The position numbers were made by a program, and so were the translations under genes. A stretch of DNA of 64,000 nt, from the NCBI GenBank assembly GCA_030581615.1, contig JAKTTT010000062.1:62001-126000 (forward strand), given 5' to 3'. The first letter of the stretch is position 1; every line of letters begins with the position of its first letter. The notes under the pieces are model-generated. The model was given only the letters and a program-made list of their open reading frames with translations, made no database searches and was not told the DNA's origin. The stretch is from Alloascoidea africana (Eukaryota; Ascomycota; Alloascoideomycetes; Alloascoideales; Alloascoideaceae). Shown piece by piece: positions 1-13,187 of this stretch.

Positions 1-1602
1 CTCCATTGTTACAACAACCGTCCAGTGCTCTGGACAAATATTAATGTCTAACCGTTGATCAACAATTCTTTTGAAAAGTTGTAAGCCTCGATCATCACCT
101 TCTGTATAATTTGGATCCATCTGAGTGGTTATAAACAAATGGTTAAAGCTAAAGTCGTCCAGTTCTCGCAGATAGTCCACAAGTGGCTTGCTCAACAATT
201 GATAAAGACCGTATCCTTTGCCAGGTTTCAAAAAGCGTCTGTAAAAAAACACATTTGCACCCAATATTTGAAAGCAATTGCCACCTTCAAACAAAGGTTC
301 AAAAAGATGAACACCAAGATATTTGCCGCTTCCTCTTGCAAATACGACTTTCATAAATGCGCCCTCGGTTAGAGGATAGTTATAGACTGGGTCTTTTGAA
401 ATATTGTAAATGGTACAGAATAAATAGTGCTGTGAGGTTTGTATGCATGTTATTGTTCCTTGGAGAATTACTGTCTTCCAGATGAGATTGGCGGGACTGA
501 AGACATTGGTCCTCACTTCCGATGGCAGTTTGTAAGCGCACAGGACTTCTTTTTTTGTCGTTGGGTCTTCTGTGATGATGTACAAAAAATCCTTGTAGAT
601 GTTACAAACTGGATTCCTTCTAAAGCGGAGTGGAACCTCGAAATCCCAATGATGATCGCGTGAGGTAGATAACATAAGAGAATAAAGAGCTTCTATTACT
701 GGCTTGTTAGAATCCATGTCTGGAGTTGTATTCGTTTCTTCCAAGTTTTTCACAATGATTATTTCTCCATAGTTGCAAATAGAAATGTTTTCCTCGGATA
801 GCTGCCATTTTGTCAGGTCCCTGTTGTAATTGCAAAGCTTCTTTTCAAAATCTCCCAGTAATGTCCTTTTGTCCATATCCAAGCAGGACGAGGTGAGCTG
901 CTCCAAGTCTATCTTTATCAGCTTGGGGCAACCTTGTAAATACAATCCACATGTAGATCTGTTGGCTTGTTCATTGTCGACATGTTGATTAAGAAGAACG
1001 CTCATTCTAAAGGATTCCAAACTATTTACAATGTTGATCTCTGGTTTCGAAAAGGGACTGGGAGCTGTGTCATCATTGGAAGGTCTAATCTGAAATTCAT
1101 CCTCTATCCATTGGTCACTGTCCGGTAAATTATACTTTTCCTTGCTTGAAATATCGATTTTCCTTTGCAAATTTCTTCTTGTATTTACATATCGTTCCAC
1201 TGTTCTCTTCCAACTGTCCCCCACATTCCGTTCAAAGAAAGGATCATACTTGTCTAATATCCCGTCACATTTATTAGCGGCGTCATCACAGCTGCAGCAT
1301 GTATCATTATCATCGTCGCTATCTTCCTTTTCTTGGCACTCACATAGATACAAATGGTGTTTGTATATTGTGTCATCGCTTTTGGTTTCATCTTTCACTT
1401 TTAATCTGTTGCAATAGTCGTTTGATAACGCAACAGTTGAAATGCCTTTAAATATCCAGTTGAATAATCGGTCATGCTTAGGGCTAATGAAGTACTCAAA
1501 CAGATCTTTACTGCATCGTGCAAGATTGTAAAAATCGGTAAGCGTGAGTTCGCTGATGATTATTTCGATAACATCATGGGGAAGTTCAGATAGTCGCGGC
1601 AT
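1..1602 (-). CDS. F-box protein, 3' end outside the window
   Basis: An uninterrupted minus-strand frame of 534 codons begins at the ATG at 1602-1600 and is still open at base 1, so the C-terminus is missing. Read in triplets from base 1, no reverse-strand stop occurs. Residues about 4-40 read LSELPHDVIEIIISELT followed by LARCSKDLFEYF, the usual F-box layout (L-P-x2-V/I, then L..L..C/S). F-box proteins bind Skp1 and bring substrates to SCF ubiquitin ligases; here the substrate is unknown. An acidic, Cys-rich patch (CECQEKEDSDDDNDTCCSC) lies near residues 88-106. No WD40 or leucine-rich repeats are evident in the rest. I chose the start because it places the F-box at the extreme N-terminus, as is common in fungal F-box proteins. 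The plus-strand ORFs at 139-372, 439-663 and 1142-1417 are its shadows. Confidence 0.8.
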   Translation of the reverse strand, partial: MPRLSELPHDVIEIIISELTLTDFYNLARCSKDLFEYFISPKHDRLFNWIFKGISTVALSNDYCNRLKVKDETKSDDTIYKHHLYLCECQEKEDSDDDNDTCCSCDDAANKCDGILDKYDPFFERNVGDSWKRTVERYVNTRRNLQRKIDISSKEKYNLPDSDQWIEDEFQIRPSNDDTAPSPFSKPEINIVNSLESFRMSVLLNQHVDNEQANRSTCGLYLQGCPKLIKIDLEQLTSSCLDMDKRTLLGDFEKKLCNYNRDLTKWQLSEENISICNYGEIIIVKNLEETNTTPDMDSNKPVIEALYSLMLSTSRDHHWDFEVPLRFRRNPVCNIYKDFLYIITEDPTTKKEVLCAYKLPSEVRTNVFSPANLIWKTVILQGTITCIQTSQHYLFCTIYNISKDPVYNYPLTEGAFMKVVFARGSGKYLGVHLFEPLFEGGNCFQILGANVFFYRRFLKPGKGYGLYQLLSKPLVDYLRELDDFSFNHLFITTQMDPNYTEGDDRGLQLFKRIVDQRLDINICPEHWTVVVTME

Positions 1603-2142
1603 CTTTTGATTCTTGCTTTGGGCACTTTCGTTTCAAGTATGAAATTTGTTAATAGTTTATAAGGCAAAAAATCAAATTGAAAAAAATAAAAAAATGCGGA
1701 GGGTTTTTCGTTTGAAAAGTACGAAGATGCTGATATCCCAAAGATTCACCGCCGTCAACTTCTTTCTTGGGTTTAAAGCAACCAAATCAATGAAATGATT
1801 CGACTAAACCACCAGAAAAGGATTCGTGGAGCTTCCGTTTTTAGTAGACAGCGAAGTAATTTCTCAATTCAAGGTGGGGAATGAGATGTGGCGGATTATT
1901 AGTGCTTTTATCATTCTCCGTGTTTTCCTCAGTTCACACGCAGCCAGCGTCAAGATCAATAATATATTATGTCTTGCTTTCTGTAGACTGCTACTTTCAG
2001 GAATAATAATGCTTTATAGGATGATTCTGAATAATGGTGTAGAGTGGCGTGTGTGACCTCTTTTTCTTTCCGTTCTTGTGTCCACAGTAGCTCGTGAATA
2101 AGAAGGGGCAAGCGTGCACTTTGAAGCCGTTTTTATCACACT
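1603..2142. other. intergenic, upstream of the F-box gene
   Basis: No convincing gene. An AT-rich stretch with A-runs lies at about 1678-1695, just upstream of the F-box start, and probably belongs to its promoter. The open frame at 1826-2056 (+) resembles nothing known and is probably chance. Confidence 0.5.
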
Positions 2143-2589
2143 TCAGCTTCCCAAGTCGAGCTCGATAAAAAAAGAGTGGGGAAACATGGTTTTATTAACA
2201 CTTTCATCTTCAAGCACTCTTGATATGCGGCTTCCCATATCCGTGAGTCTCTTGGTCGATGTGATCTGAAGCACCGGGAATGTGGACCCTTCCACTTTTT
2301 CTCTTGTGCGAAAAAAGAAGCCCAAACAAATGTGAACAGATGAAGCTGTCGATAGGAATCCGTATTTCCAACTTATCTTGTACATGTGCCTGAGAAATCG
2401 ATTCCTACTGGACGGCTTAACCGCCAGAATTTGTTCTCTTGCATGATGGAGGAAGAATGGTAAACTGAAAGATTTCGCCGAGACAGTCCATGCCGATAAC
2501 AAAGTTTTTTTTGTTAATGGCACATTTGGTGCTAAAAAGTTTATAAAGAAGTTTGAAAGCTCACTATCGCTGCGCATCTCCATCTCCAA
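2143..2589 (-). CDS. doubtful hypothetical protein (148 aa)
   Basis: An isolated minus-strand ATG-to-stop frame of 148 codons. The product is basic in the middle and begins MEMEMRSDSELSNFF. I recognise no domain, signal peptide or membrane segment. It is in the size range where chance ORFs occur in a region of this composition, and no TATA box is clear upstream. It could be a lineage-specific gene or simply non-coding sequence. Confidence 0.2.
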   Translation of the reverse strand: MEMEMRSDSELSNFFINFLAPNVPLTKKTLLSAWTVSAKSFSLPFFLHHAREQILAVKPSSRNRFLRHMYKISWKYGFLSTASSVHICLGFFFRTREKVEGSTFPVLQITSTKRLTDMGSRISRVLEDESVNKTMFPHSFFIELDLGS

Positions 2590-5003
2590 ATCTTAGTATT
2601 GGCCAGCAAAATAAGGGGCGAAAGGTCAGGGGAATATAAACTCTGACAAATTGTTTCTATGTGCAGGAAATGGGGTATGCGATGTGATCTGTACAGGATA
2701 AATGTTTCGACTCGGCTTTAAAATGGAGGTTGGCAAAGTCGCACCATGCCTTTCGGAAAACTAATCAATCTGCTTGTTGGTCTTGTGGTTGCTTGAGGAA
2801 ATGCCATGCTGTGAGCTGTTCATACATAGATCTGGCAGTATCGTAATCGCCAACAATAGCCGATAAAAGCAAGATGGAAATTGTCATTAGAGACGCTAAA
2901 TTGTCTGCTCGGTACGGCAAAAAGCTCTAGTGAAAAAATCATTCTTTGCAGTGATTCTGTGACGTGTGACGCTGAGAGTGTCTACAGTTTTCAGAGCAAG
3001 TTTGGTCCATGTTAGCGAATATTTGAATGTTGAAGCATAATATGATGGTCAGAGTTCGTTGCTTCACAGTATTGTTTTCTTTTTCGGAAACGACCGCTAT
3101 CACACTTATTTTATTCAACTTCATGAACTTACAACCCTTAAAAGATGAAGAGCAGATGTCATGGGGCGTGTTACTTGAAATCTTGAATACATATTCATGA
3201 GCTTCCTGTGCTTTGATAACTTACCAAAAAAAGGTTACTTTTGGACGGATACAAGCCCACGCGAGTCGCCAGTTGTAAGCTTCCGAAATCACTTTTCTCA
3301 TTTATCCGTATATGGGTAAGTTTTTATCAGACTTAGAGTTTTGGAGTGAAAGGGGAGCGCTGAACTTAGATGATCTATTGTTCTTGGCCCCATCTCCAGT
3401 CTTTTTTGGCATTGATAAATTAAAAAAAAAAACGGTCTAGGTCAAAGTCTGAAACTGTAAAATGCTGGTATTTGAATTGAATTCATTGGGCATATGCTTG
3501 CACAGTTTCATCATATGGGGAAACTAATAATGACTTTTAAAATGCCTAAAGACCGTTTTTTGCAAGCTGTGTTAATCTGGAGAAGGATGGACCTCCATTT
3601 CATCTAAGTCAAAATTACAGATCGAAAAATTTTTGAGAATTCATAAAAACGTTCAAACATTTCAAGCAAAAAAGCAGTAAGAAATTAAAAAACGTCTACA
3701 TGTATCTGGGTCCATTTATCACACAGCAAGAAAAGCGTAAGGGAAAACTGCTTGCTTAATACGACGACTCGCAAAATTATGAAATGCAGGTTTGAGCAGT
3801 TGTTCCTTTTTCGTTTATGGTCTTGCTGTGGATAATTAGATAATTGGCTTTCTTTTTATACAATCATGCCAAAAGTCGTTGTCTTTCCTTCTCAACTCAA
3901 ACTTTCTACAAGGCTAACCAACATCGGCAATACTGAAATTTCTGTTCAAGAACAGGGAGCAATGTTGAATGATACTCCCAGTAGTGCATCTCTTGACACA
4001 GTGTACGGGGGTCATAAGTGGTGGCTTGAAAGCAGGAGCTAAACATAAGAAATTGTTATTGAAATCTGTTTCTCACAAAATAAGACTAGTCTTTATGAAC
4101 AAGCATAAACTTGACGAATGGAAATTGACGATGCGGTCCCATCAGTTAAAGTTTAATTGACTGGGAAAAGAAAATGGTACTGGATGGGGAAGGAAGTAGA
4201 TATTGTCAAAAAGTGGTAAGCCAGACGTTGAAATATAATTGAAGTGGAATTGGTGTGCTTCGCAGGTATCAAGACAAGGTGGGAACTAGTATCTGGAAGC
4301 TTTTACGTTTTCAAGTGGGAAAGGGGAAAATACAGAGATAGTTCTCCAGTGGAAATTTAGGTAGAACTTTGACTAAAAAATGAAATATTAAAGAAAAGTT
4401 AAATCCCCAATAAAGGCTGGATCAGATTGGGGGTCTATATATGGCATGGAAATGGGGATGGATGGCATGTTCTGGTTTAGGTGGGAGAGACTCATCAGGA
4501 GGCAAGAACCACAACCACAATTCTACTTTGACGCCGCGAAAGGTCTCGTGGGATATTTTTCTTGTATTAGTCACAATGAAGGAAGTTAAGTTCATGTTTC
4601 TCTTTGATTTCAGGTTGTTTCATTTTTGGGGGTTTTGGGGAGGTTTCTGATCCGATGTTTTTGTATTTTTTTGATTTAGAGCGTCTGTCTCTTAAAAGCG
4701 GATCTCATTATATGGTGCAATCGCTCGAACATAAATCTTTTGCAAAAGCCAAACAAATCCTTATCGTCATGTTATTGTCTTGTCTCCTCTCTATTGGGGA
4801 AATTCTTGCTCCTCGAATGTCTCAGCGCTTTTGTGGGAACTGCACATCTGACGCGCTTTGCTATACGGTGATAGGGATTGAGTGGTAATTCAACATGTAT
4901 TTCTGATTTTAGAGTTTGAATCCATGGATTTGACTGCTAAAAGGCTTGAGTAGCTCATACTTTCGAAGGAAGAATACTGATCAAGTGAACGTTCTTGTTC
5001 ATC
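2590..5003. other. 2.4 kb non-coding stretch
   Basis: Only short frames are present on either strand, with many A- and T-runs (for example 3421-3434). I see no tRNA, transposon end or tandem repeat. One short ATG frame at 3866-4042 is listed separately. The frames at 4441-4650 and 4604-4888 overlap out of phase and look accidental. Confidence 0.5.
3866..4042 (+). CDS. possible 58-aa small ORF
   Basis: An ATG-to-TAA frame starting MPKVVVFPSQLKLST and ending HKWWLESRS. It sits about 10 bases after a TTTTTATA stretch and has balanced amino-acid composition, unlike most chance frames nearby. There is no recognisable motif. I record it only because small genes are easily missed here; a chance origin is as likely. 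Confidence 0.15.
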   Translation: MPKVVVFPSQLKLSTRLTNIGNTEISVQEQGAMLNDTPSSASLDTVYGGHKWWLESRS

Positions 5004-5657
5004 CTAGTACAACTTTGAATTATGTTTATACCTATGGTCAACTTTTCGCATCTTGTGCGAAAGCTTGATATCCGGCATGCCAACATTATTCGTATCATGG
5101 TCATCGTAACGGTAGCACAAATCTGTGTAGTCATTTTTAAACCCGAAAACTACTTTCTCTTCAGTGCACTGTGGGTGTGTTTCCGAGCAGGAATGAAAGC
5201 TTGCGTTTGAGTAAATGGACGAGTCGGTGGTGATCGACTCCAGCGATGTGGGGAACGTTGATACTGATTCTGAGGATTTTAGAAAGTTTGGATAGCATAA
5301 CGTAGTGCCATCGTTTTGAAATCCTGGGGCTGCTTTTTCTTTAGTGCACTGGATTATTTCCGAACAGAAATTGAAACTTGGGTCAGAGTAAACTGATGAA
5401 CAGTCGGGGGCGATTGAGTCCTCCGATGCTGTCAGAGATGTAGGAATTAATTTGGGGGATAGCGGTGATTCTGTCTTCCCTGGAGATGGCTCTTTGAATG
5501 TTATTCTTGGAGGTTTGTAGTTTAGTTCTCCGAGCATTTCGTCTATCTTTCTCATCATCTCTTCCATTGGGCCCTCGGTTGGGGATTCGTTGCTGATATG
5601 ATTGGGGTGATTGCTCAGCGCTTCAAAAAATTTGCGGTTAGAATTAAAGGTGCTCAT
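5004..5657 (-). CDS. orphan protein with two internal Cys-containing repeats
   Basis: A 217-aa soluble protein of unknown function, with no signal peptide or membrane segment. Residues 32-46 (EEMMRKIDEMLGELN) look helical; the rest is rich in Ser, Pro and Thr. It contains an internal duplication. Residues about 72-122 and 136-182 share the order TSL..., SS(V/I)YS(D/N)xSF, CSE, QCT(K/E)EK, GF(Q/K)ND, LCY. The three cysteines keep their spacing: C98-x5-C104-x16-C121 and C157-x6-C164-x16-C181. The C-terminus is basic and His-rich. The duplicated pattern argues that the frame is truly translated. It resembles no family I know and is probably lineage-specific. It stands alone between two large non-coding stretches. 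Confidence 0.55.
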   Translation of the reverse strand: MSTFNSNRKFFEALSNHPNHISNESPTEGPMEEMMRKIDEMLGELNYKPPRITFKEPSPGKTESPLSPKLIPTSLTASEDSIAPDCSSVYSDPSFNFCSEIIQCTKEKAAPGFQNDGTTLCYPNFLKSSESVSTFPTSLESITTDSSIYSNASFHSCSETHPQCTEEKVVFGFKNDYTDLCYRYDDHDTNNVGMPDIKLSHKMRKVDHRYKHNSKLY

Positions 5658-7548
5658 ATTGGAAATTGGTATCAGGTTTTAAAAGATTCGGAAAAGGTCG
5701 GTGTAGCTCAGAATGATTCAAAGTATTTCAGAATATGTAGTAGATCCGTGTAGCACAGGGTGAAGTGAAATCAAAAGGAAAGATGGCTTCTCCCATTTCT
5801 CAAATACATTTTCCCTGGGCCTTTCTTAAACTTTAAAATCTAGAAAATGGCTGAATATTCGATTTTCGTTTTGTGTCTTGCTCTCTCAATTGTTCTTTAA
5901 CTTTTTATTGGAATTATTATAGGTACGAGGACCTGGAAGATTATTGATCAAATAGGCAACTAAATTACTCAATTCCAAATAGGTATTTACAAAATCATCT
6001 TTATCCAGGGATAATTGGGACAATTGGAGATTCCTCGATATCATAGTTCATCGCTAGTTTCCTAAGGTTCAACTCCCTTGCCTTGTCCCTGCAGGATCAT
6101 CAAGACCCACATAAAAACACAAAGGATTATCTGAGAACTAGGCCAGAAAGGTGGCTAAAACGTAGCATTTATTAATCTATGAAACTTGATTTTTATATTT
6201 ATTGCTAAAATTTATCAAGCGCTGTGCTTGAAATCGCTTGGATTGACTTGACTTGTAGCTTTTGCCTTTGTGTTATTTGTGATTGTAACGCTACCCTATA
6301 ATAGCCCCCCATTACTCGATTCATACAACTTTAAATCATTTCTCTTTTTCAAAGTACACCATCAATTTTAAACTGTTATAAATCGTTTCCTGCACAAAAG
6401 CCTTTTTATGTGTATTGATATTTCCATGGCTTTTTATCATACATTTTGCTCATAGAATGATTTGTATTCATCTGTAACCAAAATGTTAACATGTCATTGA
6501 ATCACAAACAACAATTGACCATGTTTGGAAACCGAATAGCATCATTTTTTTTTGGTTTGTCAGGAACTTGATTGAAAACATGCCCAAGATAATTGATGGA
6601 TGATGCATCACAATAAATTGGGGATATACTGAGCATTAAGGAGTTCAATAGACTTTCATTTTATGCAAACCAATCTAATATTAATAGTCTTGAGTTAGTC
6701 TCCATCGAATACCAAATAACATATCAATATATTACAGTCTAAACTTAGGCTATGGTATCCCAATTGAAACATTATCCAGGCGATATAGACAGAACAATAG
6801 TTATTGCCCAACTTCCCCTCCCCCTCCAATGCATTTATTTGTCGGTAATTTATGCTTGAGCATGGTTATTTCCACTCAAGTTTGGACCCTGGCTCGGATA
6901 CGGCTTAACATAGATCTTCCCTCCCTTAATAATAATCCAAAAGCGAACTCGGACAAGTGAGCAAGTGAGTCCTTTTGGTTTCCAACAAACCTTTTGCATT
7001 ATTGATGGCATGAAGAAACCATCAAAAAGAGATGTATGCGTTTGTAAGAAAACTAGCGTGGTTTAATATGAAACTCGAAAAATTGACAAGGCGATCGAAG
7101 AACACTCTTTTTTCTTGAATCAAGCTGCAAAAAAAAAAAAAACCAGATCAGCCACTATATAACATCTACAGGCAAAGCTCACGGCATTTTCTACCAGTAA
7201 GATAACTCTTAAAAAAAGAAGCCACGAAAAAAGTACAAGGCTTCAAATCTGCAAGAATTTGCATACGAGCGCAGGGAATCAAATCTTCAAGTAAAGTCGC
7301 TTTTATTTGCTTCACCCCACATACTGTGTAACCCCAGACAAGTAATAGATCTTGCCATCAATTTTCTTTTTATTGCAGTCTTGATAAATCATTCTGAGAC
7401 AGTTCTGCAATATATGATTTCTGTTTCTGTCCGCATATATCTGTATTCAGTGCGAACAACTACAAATCCACTTGTTCCTTAAAACGTCAACACCCAAAAT
7501 CTGACACATACGCTGTGAAATTTTTAATCATCCTTATCATGTAATCTC

Positions 7549-7556
7549 CACGTGAC
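7549..7556 (-). promoter_or_regulatory. Cbf1-type E-box in the TRP5 promoter
   Basis: CACGTGAC on the plus strand, which is GTCACGTG on the minus strand and matches the yeast Cbf1 consensus RTCACRTG. It lies 34 bases before the Gcn4-type site at 7590. Binding is inferred from the motif only. Confidence 0.5.
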
Positions 7557-7589
7557 CCGCCACACCCAAAATGGGGGGTTACCCTCTTC

Positions 7590-7596
7590 TGACTCA
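7590..7596 (+). promoter_or_regulatory. Gcn4-type site of TRP5
   Basis: TGACTCA, the full consensus of the amino-acid starvation activator Gcn4, lies 135 bases upstream of the TRP5 ATG and 31 bases before the TATA box. General amino-acid control of tryptophan genes is well established in yeasts, so this site is very plausible. Confidence 0.7.
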
Positions 7597-7620
7597 TCTT
7601 TTCACCTTGAAAAATTGCCG

Positions 7621-7628
7621 TATATATA
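7621..7628 (+). promoter_or_regulatory. TATA box of TRP5
   Basis: TATATATA, followed by AG, lies 104 bases upstream of the TRP5 ATG at 7725. This is the spacing seen at the other TATA boxes in the window. Confidence 0.65.
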
Positions 7629-7724
7629 AGGGAGGAAAGGATCGAGTTATAGAGATCTTGTTCTTGAGACAGAATCAAACATTGCAACTCTCCTCCCCCA
7701 CAAGATCACATCAAAAAAAAAAAA

Positions 7725-9883
7725 ATGTCTCAGCAATTAAAACAAGCGTTTGCGAATGCAAAAGCAGAAGGTATGTTTTTGGGGTGTAATAGGGAATTAA
7801 TTGATTGATTATTAACCAACTCTTGGTTTCTACTACTATAGGCCGTAGTGCACTGATTGTTTTCATCACTGCTGGATTCCCCACATTGGAAGACACAATT
7901 CCAATTTTGTTGGGGGCACAAGAAGGAGGAGTGGATGTGATTGAGTTGGGAGTTCCTTTCAGTGATCCGATTGCCGATGGACCCACGATCCAAAAGGCCA
8001 ACACTGTTGCTTTGGAGAATGGAGTTTCAGTGGTGCGAGTCTTGGAGATTGTGGAGAAGGCACGGGCAGCTGGACTCACGGTTCCTGTTGTGTTGATGGG
8101 ATACTACAACCCTGTTTTGACATACGGGGAGAAGAAATTCATTGCTGATAGTGCCAAGGCCGGGGTAAATGGATTCCTCATTGTTGACCTGCCACCCGAG
8201 GAGGCGATCCAATTCAGAGGCTACGCGGCCGAGGCCGGACTCAGCTACGTCCCGCTGGTTGCTCCCTCGACTACCGATGACAGACTCGAGGTGCTGGCGG
8301 GCATTGCTGATTCGTTCATCTACGTTGTGTCGAGAATGGGCACGACTGGTGATGCACAGGCCGTACAAGGTTCGATTGGCGAGTTTTGCGATCACATTCG
8401 TGAAATCTCGGGTGATATCCCTCTAGGTGTTGGATTTGGTGTCAGTACCAGAGAACACTATTTGAATCTTGGAAAGTCTGCGGATGGTGTTATCATTGGT
8501 AGCAGAGTCATCAACACGGTACAAAATGCCCCCGTGGGTCAGAGACGAGAGGCAATTAGAGACTATGTTTCAAGCATTGTGAAGGGACCTAAAGAAGAAT
8601 CAACGGTACCAAAAGCTGTGCATTCTCACCCCCAGCATCCCAAAACGGCAAAGCAAGAAAAGAGGAAAAACCAATTTGATGCTCGATTCGGGGATTTTGG
8701 AGGACAATATGTGCCTGAAGCACTACATTCATGTCTTGCGGAACTTGAACAAGGATTTGAAGATGCTGTGAATGATCCTTCGTTCTGGGAAGAGTTTCGA
8801 TCTCTTTATTCATACATTGGGCGACCTTCGAGCTTGCACAAGATCCCAAGGTTTTCTGCCCATGCAGGTGGTGCGCAGATCTGGGTGAAAAGAGAGGATT
8901 TAAACCATACGGGAAGTCACAAAATCAACAATGCGTTGGCACAGGTTCTTCTTGCGAAAAGATTGGGCAAGAAGAAGGTTGTTGCTGAGACAGGTGCGGG
9001 CCAACACGGTGTCGCAACAGCCACAGCCGCTGCCAAGTTTGGGCTCGAGTGTACTGTGTTCATGGGAGCGGAGGACGTGCGACGGCAAGCTTTGAACGTT
9101 TTCAGGATGAAGCTTCTGGGTGCGACAGTGGTGGCCGTAACTAACGGGACTCAGACATTGAGAGACGCCACGAGCGAGGCATTCCGATTCTGGGTGCCGA
9201 ATCTTTCAACAACACATTATGTTGTGGGCTCTGCAATTGGGCCTCATCCTTATCCCACCTTGGTGCGAACGTTCCAGAGTGTTATTGGACGGGAGACGAA
9301 AGAGCAATTTAAAGCGATGAACGATGGCAAATTGCCCGACGCTGTGATTGCTTGTGTTGGTGGTGGAAGTAACAGTTCCGGAATGTTTTCACCTTTTGAA
9401 AATGACAAGTCTGTCAAGTTGTATGGTGTCGAGGCTGCTGGAGACGGAGTTGATACTCCAAGACATAGCGCCACGTTGACAGCAGGTGTTAAAGGAGTTC
9501 TACACGGAGTCAAGACCTACGTTTTGCAAGATTCGGATGGACAGATCCAGGATACACATTCTGTGTCCGCTGGATTGGATTACCCTGGTGTAGGGCCCGA
9601 GCTTGCGTTTTGGAAGGCCAGTGGTAGAGTTGAGTTTTTCGCAGCCACAGATGCACAAGCATTGGAAGGTTTCAAGCTCTTGTCACAATTGGAAGGTATA
9701 ATTCCAGCTTTGGAATCGTCACATGCGGTTTACGGAGCAATTCAAGTTGCCGCGAAGATGAAGCCCGAAGAGAACTTGGTGATTTGTTTGTCTGGAAGAG
9801 GTGATAAAGATGTTCAAAACGTTGCGGAGGTTTTACCCAAATTGGGACCCCAAATCGGATGGGATTTGAGATTCGAGGAGTAG
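7725..9883 (+). CDS. TRP5: tryptophan synthase, alpha-beta fusion, one intron
   Basis: This enzyme makes tryptophan from indole-3-glycerol phosphate and serine. Exons are 7725-7770 and 7842-9883; the 71-base intron has a GTATGT donor and ends in CTATAG. Splicing joins MSQQLKQAFANAKAEG to RSALIVFITAGFP, giving 695 residues. The alpha domain comes first (about 1-255), with ELGVPFSDPIADGP carrying the catalytic Glu and Asp. The beta domain follows a basic linker and contains HTGSHKINNA with the PLP lysine, and the glycine-rich GGGSNSSG phosphate-binding loop. The fused order and length match fungal Trp5. A CTG codon (8189) lies at the conserved Leu of IVDLPPEE, so CTG encodes leucine here. S. 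cerevisiae TRP5 has no intron. Regulation by Gcn4 and an E-box factor is likely. Confidence 0.97.
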
Positions 9884-12739
<2,856 letters not shown>

Positions 12740-13187
12740 ATTTTTGGAATTTTGTTTTAGTGTTTGTCCCCCAAACAAAAAATAGTCATCAAGAAAGAAA
12801 GAAAAAAATGTTAATTCTACACCCGAAATTTACAGTTAATCACATATATACATTGGATTCAATGACCTGGTTTAAGGAAATTTACACATCATCGTTTAAC
12901 CCGATGATCTCTACAGATTTTTTTTCTCAGTGCCCTGTATCACACTTCAATCACAGGCAGGTGGTATAAGCATTAAAAATCTGGTTAATCACAACCAAAA
13001 TAAACATAAAAAGACAATGTAAAAAAAATATATCCCAACATAGACAACAACACAGTACAAATAGTAGTAGTAGTAGTAGTAGAAAAATTCTTTTTGGCTT
13101 TGCAGGTCGAATCAGCAAGCCGTTATGTATATATCTAATGCAAATTAAGACAAAACAGACCCTTTTTTGTAAAATTTTTTAATGGAG
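12740..13187. other. convergent 3' region with a TAG repeat
   Basis: AT-rich spacer between the converging 3' ends of the MAP kinase gene and AAT2. A trinucleotide repeat, TAG x7, lies at 13062-13082. No gene is visible. Confidence 0.6.

Larger units (their letters stand above)
5658..7724. other. 2 kb non-coding stretch ending in the TRP5 promoter
   Basis: From 5658 to about 7480 no frame of 60 codons exists on either strand. The DNA is AT-rich, with poly-A at 7130-7141. A perfect match to the S. cerevisiae ARS consensus (TTTTATATTTA) lies at 6191-6201, but that consensus is not expected to hold in a distant yeast. The last 200 bases hold the TRP5 promoter, listed separately. Otherwise I see nothing. 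Confidence 0.5.

Noticed and set aside
6191-6201. Replication origin from an ARS-consensus match
   Set aside because: One 11-base match in AT-rich DNA is expected by chance and the consensus is specific to S. cerevisiae relatives.
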